A DNA stretch of 56,725 nucleotides from Caldifarciminota bacterium (lineage in GTDB: Bacteria > Hydrothermota > Tepidihabitantia > Tepidihabitantales > DTDR01): positions 1 to 56,725 of the forward strand of contig JANXBG010000009.1 of NCBI GenBank assembly GCA_025060715.1, read 5' to 3'. Below are positions 16,427 to 24,874 of this stretch, in pieces (the first letter of the stretch is position 1; each line of letters opens with the position of its first letter). Under the pieces are notes generated by a model, which was not told where the DNA came from, made no database searches, and was given only the letters and a program-made list of their open reading frames with translations. A program made the translations under genes and the position numbers.

Positions 16427-17719
16427 TTAAATATAAAAAATTTTATTATTATTGATTACTGCTTTAATTTTGCTTTTAAATTCTTTATTTAAAAAGGGGG
16501 TATTTTTACTTTTGGAATGAATTTTATCTTCACTATATATAAATTTTTCTTTTGGTGAGAAAATTACTAATTCTGCCCAATTTCCTTCTTTAATTCTATT
16601 TATTTCTATTCCTAAAATTTTTGTGGGGTTAGTAATAAATTTTTCTAATAATTCAAATATTGTTAAATTTCCTTTTAAAACTAGTTCTTCATAAGACAAA
16701 AGAAAACAGGTTTCTAAGCCAATGATACCAAACGGAGCTTTTTCAAAATCTTCTTCTTTTTCTGATAAGAGATGGGGAGCGTGGTCAGAGGCGATTACAT
16801 CAATTAATCCTTCTTTTAATGCTTTTTTAATTTCTTCTTTATCTTCTTCTCTTTTTAAAGGGGGATTTACTTTATAGTTTGTATCATAGTTTTTTATATC
16901 GTTTTCGGTTAAAGTAAAATAATGAGGAGCGGTTTCGCAAGTGAATCGGTAATTGTTTTCTTTTAAGAATCTAAGGACTTCAACAGTTTTTTTAGAAGAA
17001 ATATGACAAAGATGAATTTTACTTTTTACATAATTAGCAATCAAAACATCTCGAAAAGCAAAAATAGTTTCTGAAATATCAGGTATACCCCTTAATCCCA
17101 ATTTGTAAGATATAAAACCTTCATTTATTACTCCTCTTGCCAATTCTTTATCTTCGCAATGGCTGAAATAAGGAAGGTCAAAAGTTTTGGAATATTCTAA
17201 AACTAATCTTAAAATCTGAGAAGAGGAAATTGGTGAGCCATCATCAGAAATAGCAATTGCTCCAGCTTTTTTTAAAAAATAATAATCACAAAGTTCTTTT
17301 CCCTCTCTCTTTTTTGTGGCACAAGCAATTGGATATATATCACAATAATTATATTTCTTATTTTCTTCTATTAAGTAAGTAATTAAAGATTCATTATCTA
17401 AAGGTGGCTCAGTATTTGGCATACAACATATTTTAGTAAAACCTCCGGCAATCGCGGCTTTTGTTCCAGTTTCTATTGTTTCTTCATCTTCTCTTCCGGG
17501 TATTCTTAAATGGGTATGTAAATCTATTAAACCAGGAAAGATATAACAATCTTTAACGTCAAGAATTTTAAATTTTTCTTTCTTTTCAATCTCTTTGGCA
17601 ATTTTTTCTATTTTTCCTTCTTTTATTAATATATCAACCTCTCTCTTTTCTTTTTTATCTAAATCAATTAAAATACCATTTTTTAATAAAAAATATTCAG
17701 GTAAATTTTCTATTTTCAT
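16427..17719 (-). CDS. pyrC: Dihydroorotase
   Basis: Cyclises carbamoyl aspartate to dihydroorotate in pyrimidine synthesis; 430 aa, type I (long) form. The zinc motif is DLHTHLRIPGREDEETIETG (near residue 67), followed by GGFTKICCMPNTEPPLDN, YFSHCED and the DHAPH zinc/aspartate motif (IASDHAPHLLSEKE). The ATG overlaps the pyrB stop by 4 bases, so it is the last gene of the rpsF-ssb-pyrRBC run. The remaining pyrimidine genes (carA/B, pyrD, E, F) are not in the window. Confidence 0.95.
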   Translation of the reverse strand: MKIENLPEYFLLKNGILIDLDKKEKREVDILIKEGKIEKIAKEIEKKEKFKILDVKDCYIFPGLIDLHTHLRIPGREDEETIETGTKAAIAGGFTKICCMPNTEPPLDNESLITYLIEENKKYNYCDIYPIACATKKREGKELCDYYFLKKAGAIAISDDGSPISSSQILRLVLEYSKTFDLPYFSHCEDKELARGVINEGFISYKLGLRGIPDISETIFAFRDVLIANYVKSKIHLCHISSKKTVEVLRFLKENNYRFTCETAPHYFTLTENDIKNYDTNYKVNPPLKREEDKEEIKKALKEGLIDVIASDHAPHLLSEKEEDFEKAPFGIIGLETCFLLSYEELVLKGNLTIFELLEKFITNPTKILGIEINRIKEGNWAELVIFSPKEKFIYSEDKIHSKSKNTPFLNKEFKSKIKAVINNNKIFYI

Positions 17720-18636
17720 ACCTTTTCTTGAAATAATAAAAAAATTATTGCCATTCTAATTACTACACCATTAAAAACTTGATCTAATATTACACATCTC
17801 TTGTCTTCTAAAACATCATACGAAAGTTCTACTCCCCAATTAACCGGTCCCGGATGCATTAGAAGAGCATCTTTTTTCATTTTATTTAAATCTTCTTTTT
17901 TAATTCCGTATAATAAATGATACTCCCGAATAGAGGGAAGATAGCTTAGATTATGCCTTTCTTTTTGCACTCTTAAAGTAATAACACAATCAAATTTACC
18001 TAACTCTTTACGAAAATCAGAAAGATAAGGAATTTTTGTTTTTTCAAAATCAATTGGCAAAAAAGAATAAGGACAAGAGACATAAACTTCACACCCCAAC
18101 TTTTGAAAAATAAGAATATCCGAGTGAGCAACACGGGAATGTTTAATATCTCCTATAATTAAAATTTTTAGATTTCTAAAATCTTTAAATTTTTTATAAA
18201 GGGTATAAGCATCTAATAAAGCTTGTGTTGGGTGTTCATTAATTCCATCGCCAGCGTTTATTACAAAAATATTTTCTTTATCTAAATAATGAGCAAGAAA
18301 ATTAGGTACACCTGCGACAGGATGACGAATAATGATTCCGTCAATTTTCATTTTTAAAACATTTTTTACAGTATCTAATAAACTTTCGCCTTTTAAAACA
18401 GAAGAAGTAGAAAAAGAAAAATTAATAACATCACAAGATAACCTTTTGCAAGCTAAAGTAAAAGAAGTTTGGGTTCTCGTTGAAGGTTCATAAAAAAGAG
18501 TTAATATTGTTTTTCCTTTCAAAGAAGGAACTATTGGAATTGGTCTACTTAAAACCTCTTCAAACTGGAAAGCATACTCAAAGATTTTATAGATATCTTT
18601 TTCGTTTAAATCGTTGACCGATAATAAATGTTTCAC
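17716..18636 (-). CDS. pyrB: Aspartate carbamoyltransferase catalytic subunit
   Basis: Condenses carbamoyl phosphate with aspartate. The 306-aa protein has the carbamoyl-phosphate motif FYEPSTRTQTSF (about residues 50-61), the GESLLDTVKN block, IIRHPVAGVP, NAGDGINEHPTQALLDAYTL, HSRVAHSD and LMHPGPVNWGVEL. There is no pyrI regulatory gene next to it, so it is likely a PyrI-independent form. It overlaps pyrR and pyrC by 4 bases each. Confidence 0.96.
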   Translation of the reverse strand: MKHLLSVNDLNEKDIYKIFEYAFQFEEVLSRPIPIVPSLKGKTILTLFYEPSTRTQTSFTLACKRLSCDVINFSFSTSSVLKGESLLDTVKNVLKMKIDGIIIRHPVAGVPNFLAHYLDKENIFVINAGDGINEHPTQALLDAYTLYKKFKDFRNLKILIIGDIKHSRVAHSDILIFQKLGCEVYVSCPYSFLPIDFEKTKIPYLSDFRKELGKFDCVITLRVQKERHNLSYLPSIREYHLLYGIKKEDLNKMKKDALLMHPGPVNWGVELSYDVLEDKRCVILDQVFNGVVIRMAIIFLLFQEKV

Positions 18637-19160
18637 CTTCTTTTAAGATAAATTCCTTCTTTTTTATCTTCTTCTTTTAAAAAAACGTCTATTAAATCTT
18701 CTTTTTTAACTTTAAACTTAAAGCCTACATAATCTGGTTGGATAGGTAATTCTCGATGATTTCTGTCAACTAAAACAAGTAATTCAATTTTTTTTGGCCT
18801 TCCGTAATCAAGGATTTCACTCAAAGCTGCTCGAACAGTGCGGCCGGTATAAATAACATCATCTACCAAGATTACAATTTTATCTTGTAAAGAAAAAGCT
18901 ATTTCACTTCCCCGAACGATTGGAGAATGAGCAATCATTTGTAAATCATCGCGATAAAAGCTAATATCTAATGCACCAACCGGGATTTTAAAGTTAGTGA
19001 ATTTTTTAAATTCTTTGCTTAATCTTTGGGCAATACTTATTCCTCGACGTTTTATTCCAATAAAACATAAATCATTAAGATTTTTTTTGTGTTTTTTATA
19101 AATTTTTTGGGCAAGGTCCTTTATTTTTTTATTAATTTCCCTTTCGTTTTTGAGCTTCAT
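18633..19160 (-). CDS. pyrR: PyrR, pyrimidine attenuation regulator / uracil phosphoribosyltransferase
   Basis: A 175-aa member of the phosphoribosyltransferase family, with the PRPP motif VILVDDVIYTGRTVRAALSE and the PyrR-type features LCFIGIKRRGISIAQRL, GALDISFYRDDL and DRNHRELPIQPDYVGF. In Gram-positive bacteria PyrR binds a UMP-dependent anti-anti-terminator in pyr mRNA and also has UPRTase activity. Here it sits inside a gene run without any leader in front of it, so local attenuation by the classical mechanism is not visible. It overlaps its neighbours by 4 bases. Confidence 0.93.
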   Translation of the reverse strand: MKLKNEREINKKIKDLAQKIYKKHKKNLNDLCFIGIKRRGISIAQRLSKEFKKFTNFKIPVGALDISFYRDDLQMIAHSPIVRGSEIAFSLQDKIVILVDDVIYTGRTVRAALSEILDYGRPKKIELLVLVDRNHRELPIQPDYVGFKFKVKKEDLIDVFLKEEDKKEGIYLKRR

Positions 19161-19372
19161 TTAAATTTTAAAAGGAGGGCAAGGGGAATAAGGACACAAT
19201 AGCCTAAAACAAGTAAAATCGGAGCGATTGTAATATCACCACTACTTAAAACAATATAACCAACGATTATTGTTATAATTCCTAAAATTAAAAGAAGATA
19301 ATTATTTCTTTTAAAATGAATAAGAGAGGTTTCACGAATTTTTTTTGTTTCTTTTTTTCTATCTTTTACCAT
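19157..19372 (-). CDS. Small membrane protein with two transmembrane helices
   Basis: A 71-aa protein of unknown function. A charged N-terminus (residues 1-24) precedes two hydrophobic helices, about 26-44 (YLLLILGIITIIVGYIVL) and 49-69 (IAPILLVLGYCVLIPLALLL), separated by a short SSGD turn. The frame is supported by tight packing: it begins 2 bases after ssb and overlaps pyrR by 4 bases. No family name is recognised. Confidence 0.65.
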   Translation of the reverse strand: MVKDRKKETKKIRETSLIHFKRNNYLLLILGIITIIVGYIVLSSGDITIAPILLVLGYCVLIPLALLLKFK

Positions 19373-19374
19373 TT

Positions 19375-19800
19375 TTAGAATGGTAAATCGTCAAGGTTAT
19401 CATCAGGCAAAATAATATCTTCGGGAATTTCTTCTTCAGTTTCTTCAGGGATAAATTTATCTAAAATTTGAACCCGCCGAGCAAAGATTTCCACTACATT
19501 TCTTTTTTCTCCATTTTCTTTCTCATAACTTCGACTTCTCAGTTCACCTTCAACAATTACTGCACTTCCTTTTTTTAATCGCTCTTGAAGTCTTTCCGCT
19601 TTGGGGCCACTGGTTACAATTGTAAAGAAATTAGCAACTTCTTTCCATTCGTTACTTTCTTTATCTTTATATACTCGATTAACGGCAATTTGAAAACTTA
19701 AAAAAGGAATTCCTTTTGGATTATATCGTAAAGTTGGATCCACTGTCGCCCTGCCCATTAGGATTACATAATTAATTCTTCCCAATCTAATCTCGGCCAT
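19375..19800 (-). CDS. ssb: Single-stranded DNA-binding protein
   Basis: A 141-aa protein with an OB-fold (RINYVILMGRATVDPTLRYNPKGIPFLSFQIAVNR, ANFFTIVTSGPKAERLQERLKKGSAVIVEGELRSRSYEKENGEKR) and the acidic C-terminal tail ending DDNLDDLPF, the standard protein-interaction tip of bacterial SSB. The start overlaps rpsF by 14 bases. It binds single-stranded DNA in replication and repair. Confidence 0.95.
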   Translation of the reverse strand: MAEIRLGRINYVILMGRATVDPTLRYNPKGIPFLSFQIAVNRVYKDKESNEWKEVANFFTIVTSGPKAERLQERLKKGSAVIVEGELRSRSYEKENGEKRNVVEIFARRVQILDKFIPEETEEEIPEDIILPDDNLDDLPF

Positions 19801-20086
19801 AGTTAATAAAATAACTTCTTAAAATATTTTCATTATGTCTAATACTTTCTTTAATTTTATCGATAGTATCAGGAGGCGATTCAAACTTATAAAAAAGATA
19901 ATAACCATATTCTAATTTTTTAATAGGATAAGCAAACTTCCTTTTTTCCTTTTTATCTAAAACAATGTTCTCAGCGCCACAATTTTTAAAAATATTTTTT
20001 AAATCATTATCAATTTTATTTATATCTTCTTCTTTCATCTTCTCACTCAAAATTATTACTCCTTCATATTTGTTATAGTTTTTCAT
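19787..20086 (-). CDS. rpsF: 30S ribosomal protein S6
   Basis: A 99-aa protein of standard length: MKNYNKYEGVIILSEKM at the start, the KRKFAYPIKKLEYGYYLFYKFE strand pair and the HNENILRSYFI end. S6 binds S18 and 16S rRNA in the platform of the small subunit. It is the first gene of a run that continues with ssb; the usual following rpsR (S18) and rplI (L9) are missing here and replaced by pyr genes. It is driven by a promoter whose -10 box ends 9 bases before the ATG. Confidence 0.93.
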   Translation of the reverse strand: MKNYNKYEGVIILSEKMKEEDINKIDNDLKNIFKNCGAENIVLDKKEKRKFAYPIKKLEYGYYLFYKFESPPDTIDKIKESIRHNENILRSYFINYGRD

Positions 20087-20095
20087 AGTTTTAAA

Positions 20096-20123
20096 ATTAT
20101 AAGAGAAAAAATGAAAAAGTCAA
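20096..20123 (-). promoter_or_regulatory. Sigma-70-type promoter for rpsF, near-leaderless
   Basis: On the minus strand TTGACT (20123-20118), a 16-bp spacer and TATAAT (20101-20096), 9 bases before the rpsF ATG. The predicted leader is 0-3 bases. No Shine-Dalgarno is present. Confidence 0.75.
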
Positions 20124-20436
20124 ATTATTTTAGTAAATTATAAAAAATTAAAAATTATAAGGGTAAACCTTATACATAGCTTTTAATTATAAGAAGATTT
20201 ATATGAAAGAAAGTATTATATTATAGGTGCGGTTGAGTAGAAAAGATATTTGTAAAAATTAATAAATTTATTTTTGTGATATTTTAATAATTTTAAAATT
20301 GAAAATTTAGTTATTCTCTTGTTACTTTAAAGAGTTCTAAAAGAAAAGAGCATTTTTATTTCTATTTAATTTTTAGATTAAATAAATTTGAATAAAAATT
20401 TATTAAGTAACTGAGAAACAGGAAAGAAATTACTTT
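20124..20436. other. AT-rich intergenic region between phoU and rpsF
   Basis: No gene is seen. A 9-bp A/T-only inverted repeat with a 6-base loop (AATAAATTT/AAATTTATT, 20381-20404) lies about 30 bases beyond the phoU stop and could be a weak transcript end, but it has no GC pairs. The rest shows no recognisable RNA or operator. Confidence 0.4.
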
Positions 20437-21090
20437 TTAGATTTCTTTATGATGTTTAATAATTTTAGCTTCCACGATATAGATAACATCTTCTCCAATA
20501 TTTGTGGAGAGGTCGGCAATTCTTTCTAAATTCTGGGTAATTCTAATCAAATGGAAAGCCCTTTCAATGGTTTTTGGGTCAGAAATCATATAAGTAAATA
20601 GTTCACGAAAAATTTGGTCGCGTAAGCTATCAATTAAAAAATCCCTTTCGCAAACCTTTTTAGCTAATACGGAGTCTTCTTCTATAAAGGCTTTTAGAGC
20701 ATCTTTAAGCATCTTAGTGGTTTCATCAGCCATTCGGGGAATGTCAATTAAAGGTTTTACCGGTTCTTTTTCAATAAGAAATTCGGCGCTTTGGGCAATA
20801 TTCACAACGTGGTCAGCAATCCTTTCAAAATCGTTATTCATTTTCAAAATCATTAAAATCGTTCTTAAATCCTTTGCCATTGGTTGATAAAGAGCAATTA
20901 AATCAACGCACAACTCATCAATTTCAATTTCCCAATCGTTCGCCTTTTTTTCATCTTCATCAATTACCATCTTTAAACTTTCTTTATCTTTATTAAGCAA
21001 TCCTTTCATTGCTTTTTCTAACATTTTTTCAATATGGTTAGCATACTCAATAATTTTCTCTTTTAGAACTGTTAACTTTTCTTCAAACAT
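20437..21090 (-). CDS. phoU: Phosphate signalling/uptake regulator PhoU
   Basis: A 217-aa all-helical protein made of two PhoU repeats (about 1-105 and 115-210). Each ends in the family metal-binding E/DxxxD signature (NNDFERIADHVVNIAQ and TQNLERIADLSTNIGED). It links the PstSCAB transporter to the phosphate two-component system. It has its own consensus leaderless promoter downstream of the nuclease-like gene, so it can be expressed apart from pstCAB. Confidence 0.95.
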   Translation of the reverse strand: MFEEKLTVLKEKIIEYANHIEKMLEKAMKGLLNKDKESLKMVIDEDEKKANDWEIEIDELCVDLIALYQPMAKDLRTILMILKMNNDFERIADHVVNIAQSAEFLIEKEPVKPLIDIPRMADETTKMLKDALKAFIEEDSVLAKKVCERDFLIDSLRDQIFRELFTYMISDPKTIERAFHLIRITQNLERIADLSTNIGEDVIYIVEAKIIKHHKEI

Positions 21091-21095
21091 AATTA

Positions 21096-21123
21096 ATTAT
21101 AAAAGATTTTAAGAAATTGTCAA
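21096..21123 (-). promoter_or_regulatory. Perfect-consensus leaderless promoter for phoU
   Basis: On the minus strand TTGACA (21123-21118), a 16-bp spacer and TATAAT (21101-21096), with 5 bases to the phoU ATG. There is no Shine-Dalgarno. Confidence 0.8.
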
Positions 21124-21137
21124 AAAATGAAAGTTAT

Positions 21138-22010
21138 TTAAATTCCGAGATTTGTTAGTTTTTTTATAAGTTTTTCTTCATCGTAATCCTCTAAAAGTCT
21201 TTCATAATAAATATCAAAGAGATCACGGATTGAAATTTTCTTAATTTTGACGTCCCTATAATCTTCTATAACTTTTGATTTGTCTTTGTCTTTGGTAATA
21301 ATCCAAACTTCTTTTTCGCAATCCTTAATTTGGTATCTTATATTTGTATTGGGAATTTGAAATTCGTCTCTAGTAAGTTGGAAACGATAATTTTCTATTT
21401 GAGTTTTTTTAGTCCTTTCAAAATTTTTTTCTAGAGTACAATCATAAATGACCGCCAATTTTTTCAGGACAAAAAATCCGTCAGGGTTTCCTTTTTGTTT
21501 TTCAATAGAATAGCAATTATTTATTCCAATTAGTTTTAATAAATAATATACATATTTCTCAAAAAGTTTAGAATCTTCAATTTCTTCTAACCGCCGAAAT
21601 AAAGGCGGTGTTAGTTCTTCTTTTTCAATTGGAATAACTTTTTCAATTATTAGATACCAACCTTCTGATTTTTTCAAAAGATGGCGAGGAAGGTCATTCA
21701 AAGAGATTTCCTTTTCTATTTTTACATCAAAATATATCTTTTCTTCTTTATTTTTAAAATTAGAAACATAACCAAACCAAGCTCTTTCATATTTTTTGGT
21801 GTTTTTGTCAAGTTTTATAAAAATAGTTGGAGCATTTTCCTCAAGCTCATTTTCTTTAACCCCTTTTAACATTCCCTTTGGATAATAGGTATTATTTACT
21901 TTATCCCAATAGTTATCCCAATGTGTTATCATTAAATATTTAGCATTTATCATTTCTTCTTTTTGCAAAGAAAATATAATAAAATTTGAAATTTTATCAA
22001 TATTAACCAT
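21138..22010 (-). CDS. Unknown protein with a PD-(D/E)XK nuclease-like C-terminal half
   Basis: A 290-aa protein not recognised as a named family. The N-terminal half (1-135) is a mixed beta domain rich in aromatic residues ([31 protein letters not shown]). The second half contains [15 protein letters not shown], then [22 protein letters not shown], which has the order helix - (N)PDG - strand - D-x-(T/E)xK seen in restriction-type PD-(D/E)XK folds. [17 protein letters not shown] follows. Catalytic residues would be Asp of PDG and Asp/Glu-Lys of YDCTLEK; this is inference. It sits between pstB (8-base overlap) and phoU, an unusual place for a nuclease; it would be co-transcribed with the pst genes. 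Confidence 0.55.
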   Translation of the reverse strand: MVNIDKISNFIIFSLQKEEMINAKYLMITHWDNYWDKVNNTYYPKGMLKGVKENELEENAPTIFIKLDKNTKKYERAWFGYVSNFKNKEEKIYFDVKIEKEISLNDLPRHLLKKSEGWYLIIEKVIPIEKEELTPPLFRRLEEIEDSKLFEKYVYYLLKLIGINNCYSIEKQKGNPDGFFVLKKLAVIYDCTLEKNFERTKKTQIENYRFQLTRDEFQIPNTNIRYQIKDCEKEVWIITKDKDKSKVIEDYRDVKIKKISIRDLFDIYYERLLEDYDEEKLIKKLTNLGI

Positions 22011-22749
22011 ATTTCCCTAAAAGGAAATCTTCGGTTCTTTTGTCTTTTGGTCGGACAAAGATATCTTCGGTTTTACCAAATTCAACAAGTTCACCAAGAT
22101 ACATAAAGGCACAATAATCAGAAACTCTGGCTGCTTGTTGCATATTATGAGTAACAATGACAATGGTATATTCTTTTTTTAATTTATGAATTAGTTCTTC
22201 TAATTTTGCAGTAGCAATTGGATCTAAGGCGCTAGCTGGTTCGTCTAAAAGAATAATTTCTGGTTCAATTGCAATAGCTCGGGCGATACATAATCTTTGT
22301 TGTTGCCCTCCAGAAAGATTTAATGCACTTCGATAAAGATTATCTTTTACTTCATCATAAAGGTTAGCATCTATCAATGCTTTTGTTACTCTTTCTTTGA
22401 TATTTTTAAATTTGTGGACTTTTAAACCAAAAGCAATATTTTCATAAATAGACTTTGGAAAGGGGTTTGGTTTTTGGAATACCATTCCAACTTTTTTTCT
22501 TAAAGTAAGAAGATTAACATTTGCATCGTATATATTTTCGTTATCAATAAAAACTTTTCCGCACACCTTTGTATCAGGAATCAAATCGTTCATTCGGTTG
22601 ATAGCGCGTAGAAGGGTAGTTTTACCGCAACCTGAGGGTCCCATAATTGCTGTTACATTTTTCTCGGGAATTTCCAAATTGATATTTTTTAAAATCTGGT
22701 TATTTCCAAACCAAAGAGAAAAATTTTCAAATTTGATTTTTATCTTCAT
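22003..22749 (-). CDS. pstB: Phosphate ABC transporter ATP-binding protein
   Basis: A 248-aa ABC ATPase with Walker [10 protein letters not shown] (about residue 37), the PstB-type RMNDLIP and [19 protein letters not shown], signature [14 protein letters not shown], Walker [15 protein letters not shown] and the switch His in VTHNM. It energises phosphate uptake through PstC/PstA. It lies one base after pstA. Confidence 0.97.
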   Translation of the reverse strand: MKIKIKFENFSLWFGNNQILKNINLEIPEKNVTAIMGPSGCGKTTLLRAINRMNDLIPDTKVCGKVFIDNENIYDANVNLLTLRKKVGMVFQKPNPFPKSIYENIAFGLKVHKFKNIKERVTKALIDANLYDEVKDNLYRSALNLSGGQQQRLCIARAIAIEPEIILLDEPASALDPIATAKLEELIHKLKKEYTIVIVTHNMQQAARVSDYCAFMYLGELVEFGKTEDIFVRPKDKRTEDFLLGKYG

Positions 22750-22750
22750 T

Positions 22751-23590
22751 TTAATAATATTTTTTTATTTTCATTCTTAAAATATAAGCAATCACACCAA
22801 AAAGAAGAGCAAAGAAAAGTAAAACAAGAGAAGAAGCAAAAGCGATAGTTCTTACCTTTAATATTTTCTCATGTTGAGTAGCAAGGATATAAATGTGATA
22901 AGGAAGTGCCATAAATCTATCAAAAGGAGATAAAGAAATTGTTTTTAAGTAAAAAGCAACTCCAGTAAAAAGGATTGGTGCTACTTCGCCGATTAGTCGA
23001 GCAAAAGCGAGGAAAATGCCCGAAAGAAGGAGAGGCTTAGCTTCGGGTAAGATTATTTTTCTTATAGCAGTCCATTTGGGAACTCCTAAAGCAATTGCTG
23101 CTTCATAAAAAGTATGGGGAACGCTTAAAAGCCCTTCTTCGGTGGCAGTAATTAAATAAGGAATAGAAAGAATAGAAAGAGTTAAAGAGGAGGCAAGAAA
23201 AGAAAGACCAATATTTAATGTTCTCACAAAAAAAGCCAAACCAAAAAGACCAAAAACAATCGATGGTAAGCCACTTAGAGTTTTTATTAATGTTCTTAAA
23301 ATAAAAGTTAAAATATTATTTTTAGCATAATAGGCAAAATAAATTCCTGATAAAATGGAAGGGATGATGGAGAAAATGAAAGCAAGAATTGTGAGATAAA
23401 AAGAGCCAAAGATTACTGGGAAAATACCTCCTTTTGTCATCTGCTCTTCAGGATTAGAGAATAAAAAACGGAAGCTTAAAACAGGATAACCATTGATGAT
23501 GAGATAAAAAGTTATGAAAATAATAGTAAAAAGAAAGATAAATAAAGGAATAGCTGATAAATAAAAATAGAAGGAGCTTTTTAATTTCAT
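22751..23590 (-). CDS. pstA: Phosphate ABC transporter permease
   Basis: A 279-aa integral membrane protein with about six helices and the inner-membrane component motif [29 protein letters not shown] that docks on the ATPase. [19 protein letters not shown] and the [10 protein letters not shown] segment are typical of PstA. It overlaps pstC by 4 bases. Confidence 0.95.
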   Translation of the reverse strand: MKLKSSFYFYLSAIPLFIFLFTIIFITFYLIINGYPVLSFRFLFSNPEEQMTKGGIFPVIFGSFYLTILAFIFSIIPSILSGIYFAYYAKNNILTFILRTLIKTLSGLPSIVFGLFGLAFFVRTLNIGLSFLASSLTLSILSIPYLITATEEGLLSVPHTFYEAAIALGVPKWTAIRKIILPEAKPLLLSGIFLAFARLIGEVAPILFTGVAFYLKTISLSPFDRFMALPYHIYILATQHEKILKVRTIAFASSLVLLFFALLFGVIAYILRMKIKKYY

Positions 23591-24468
23591 ATTATTATCT
23601 TTATTCGTTTTTGAGCAAAATAGTTTCCAATTAAATTCACAATAAAAGAGATGATAAATAAAACAACCCCAAGCATAAATAAAGCAAAAAAGTGAGGAGT
23701 ATTTTTTGCTGTTTCACCCATCTCAATAGCGATGGTGGTAGTTAAAGTTCTGGTGGGTTGAAATAAAGATTTAGCAATAATGGGTGAATTTCCTAAAACC
23801 ATTAACATTGCCATTGTTTCACCGATTGCTCGGCCAAAACCCAATAAAATTCCAGCGATTATTCCCGATTTTGCTGTGGGTAACACAATTTTTAAAGTAG
23901 TTTGGAAACGGGAAACCCCTAAGGCATAACTGGCTTCTTTATAAGTTAAAGGAACTTGCGAAATACTTGCTTCACAAAGAGAAATAATCGTTGGCAGAGA
24001 CATTAAGGCTAATATAATTCCTCCGTTTAAAACACATAGACCACTTGAGAGTGAAAAAATTTTTTGGATTAAAGGAGCAAGATAAACTAAACCAAAAAGA
24101 CCAATAATTACTGAAGGAAAAGCAGCAAACAGTTCTATTATTCCTTTTGTTAAATTATATAACCAGGTAATTTTTCTTAATTCCTCACTTAAAAAAATTG
24201 CTGAAAAAATACCAAAAGGTACAGCGATGATTAAAGCTAAGGAAGTTACTAAAAAACTTCCCCAGAGATTAGGAAGTAAGCCATAATCATTTTTAAAATA
24301 ACCGGTAGGATTCCAAACAGGATTTAAGAAAAAGTCTTTAAAAGAAATGAATTGAAATATTTTTAATCCGTAAGATAATAAAAAAAATAGAATAAAAATA
24401 ATCAACAAGGATGTAAGAAAAGCAAAAAAGAAAAGAATACCGCTTATAAATCTATGAGTTTCTTTCAT
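23587..24468 (-). CDS. pstC: Phosphate ABC transporter permease
   Basis: A 293-aa membrane protein with about six helices. Features are WGSFLVTSLALIIAVPFGIFSAIFLSE, ELFAAFPSVIIGLFGLV and the EASYALGVSRFQTTLKIVLPTAKSGIIAG docking loop, then GFGRAIGETMAMLMVLGNS, typical of PstC. It is the first gene of pstC-pstA-pstB; no pstS precedes it, the receptor being encoded at the left end of the window. Confidence 0.95.
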   Translation of the reverse strand: MKETHRFISGILFFFAFLTSLLIIFILFFLLSYGLKIFQFISFKDFFLNPVWNPTGYFKNDYGLLPNLWGSFLVTSLALIIAVPFGIFSAIFLSEELRKITWLYNLTKGIIELFAAFPSVIIGLFGLVYLAPLIQKIFSLSSGLCVLNGGIILALMSLPTIISLCEASISQVPLTYKEASYALGVSRFQTTLKIVLPTAKSGIIAGILLGFGRAIGETMAMLMVLGNSPIIAKSLFQPTRTLTTTIAIEMGETAKNTPHFFALFMLGVVLFIISFIVNLIGNYFAQKRIKIII

Positions 24469-24509
24469 TAGAGTATTTTAATTTTCCCCATAGATATTTT
24501 AAACAAAAG

Positions 24510-24537
24510 ATTATAATTAAAAATATTTTAAAATCAA
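24510..24537 (-). promoter_or_regulatory. Candidate promoter of the pstCAB operon
   Basis: On the minus strand TTGATT (24537-24532), a 16-bp spacer and TATAAT (24515-24510), giving a leader of about 35 bases before pstC. A second, weaker candidate (TTTAAA with TAAAAT at 24480-24475) lies 6 bases before the ATG and would be leaderless. No Pho-box repeat was recognised. Confidence 0.5.
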
Positions 24538-24874
24538 TAAATAGGTTTTCTTAAATAAAAGAAATTAAAAGCATTCAAAGAAAGTTAATCCCTGGAGAAA
24601 TTAAAATAGTTTATAATTTGTCAAGAAAATTTTAAAAAAGTCTTTTTTTACTTGTAACTGATGATAAATAATATAACCGGTGATTTTGATATTTTCTGCA
24701 ATTTTAAAAAAGAAGCTGCGATCTAAAACCTTTATTGATTTAAGATAAAAATAGAGTTACTGTTGGAATAACAAAATCTGATAAAAAGAATAATAATTAA
24801 AAGGATGTGATTTTGTTTTTAAAATATATATAACAAAAATATGCTCAAAAGTTAGCCAAAAATTTTGAAAGTAA
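24538..24874. other. AT-rich intergenic region between pstC and the M16 genes
   Basis: No gene or RNA was recognised. A minus-strand TTGACA (about 24621-24616) has no good -10 partner at normal spacing. No GC-rich hairpin is present after the M16 pair. Confidence 0.4.
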
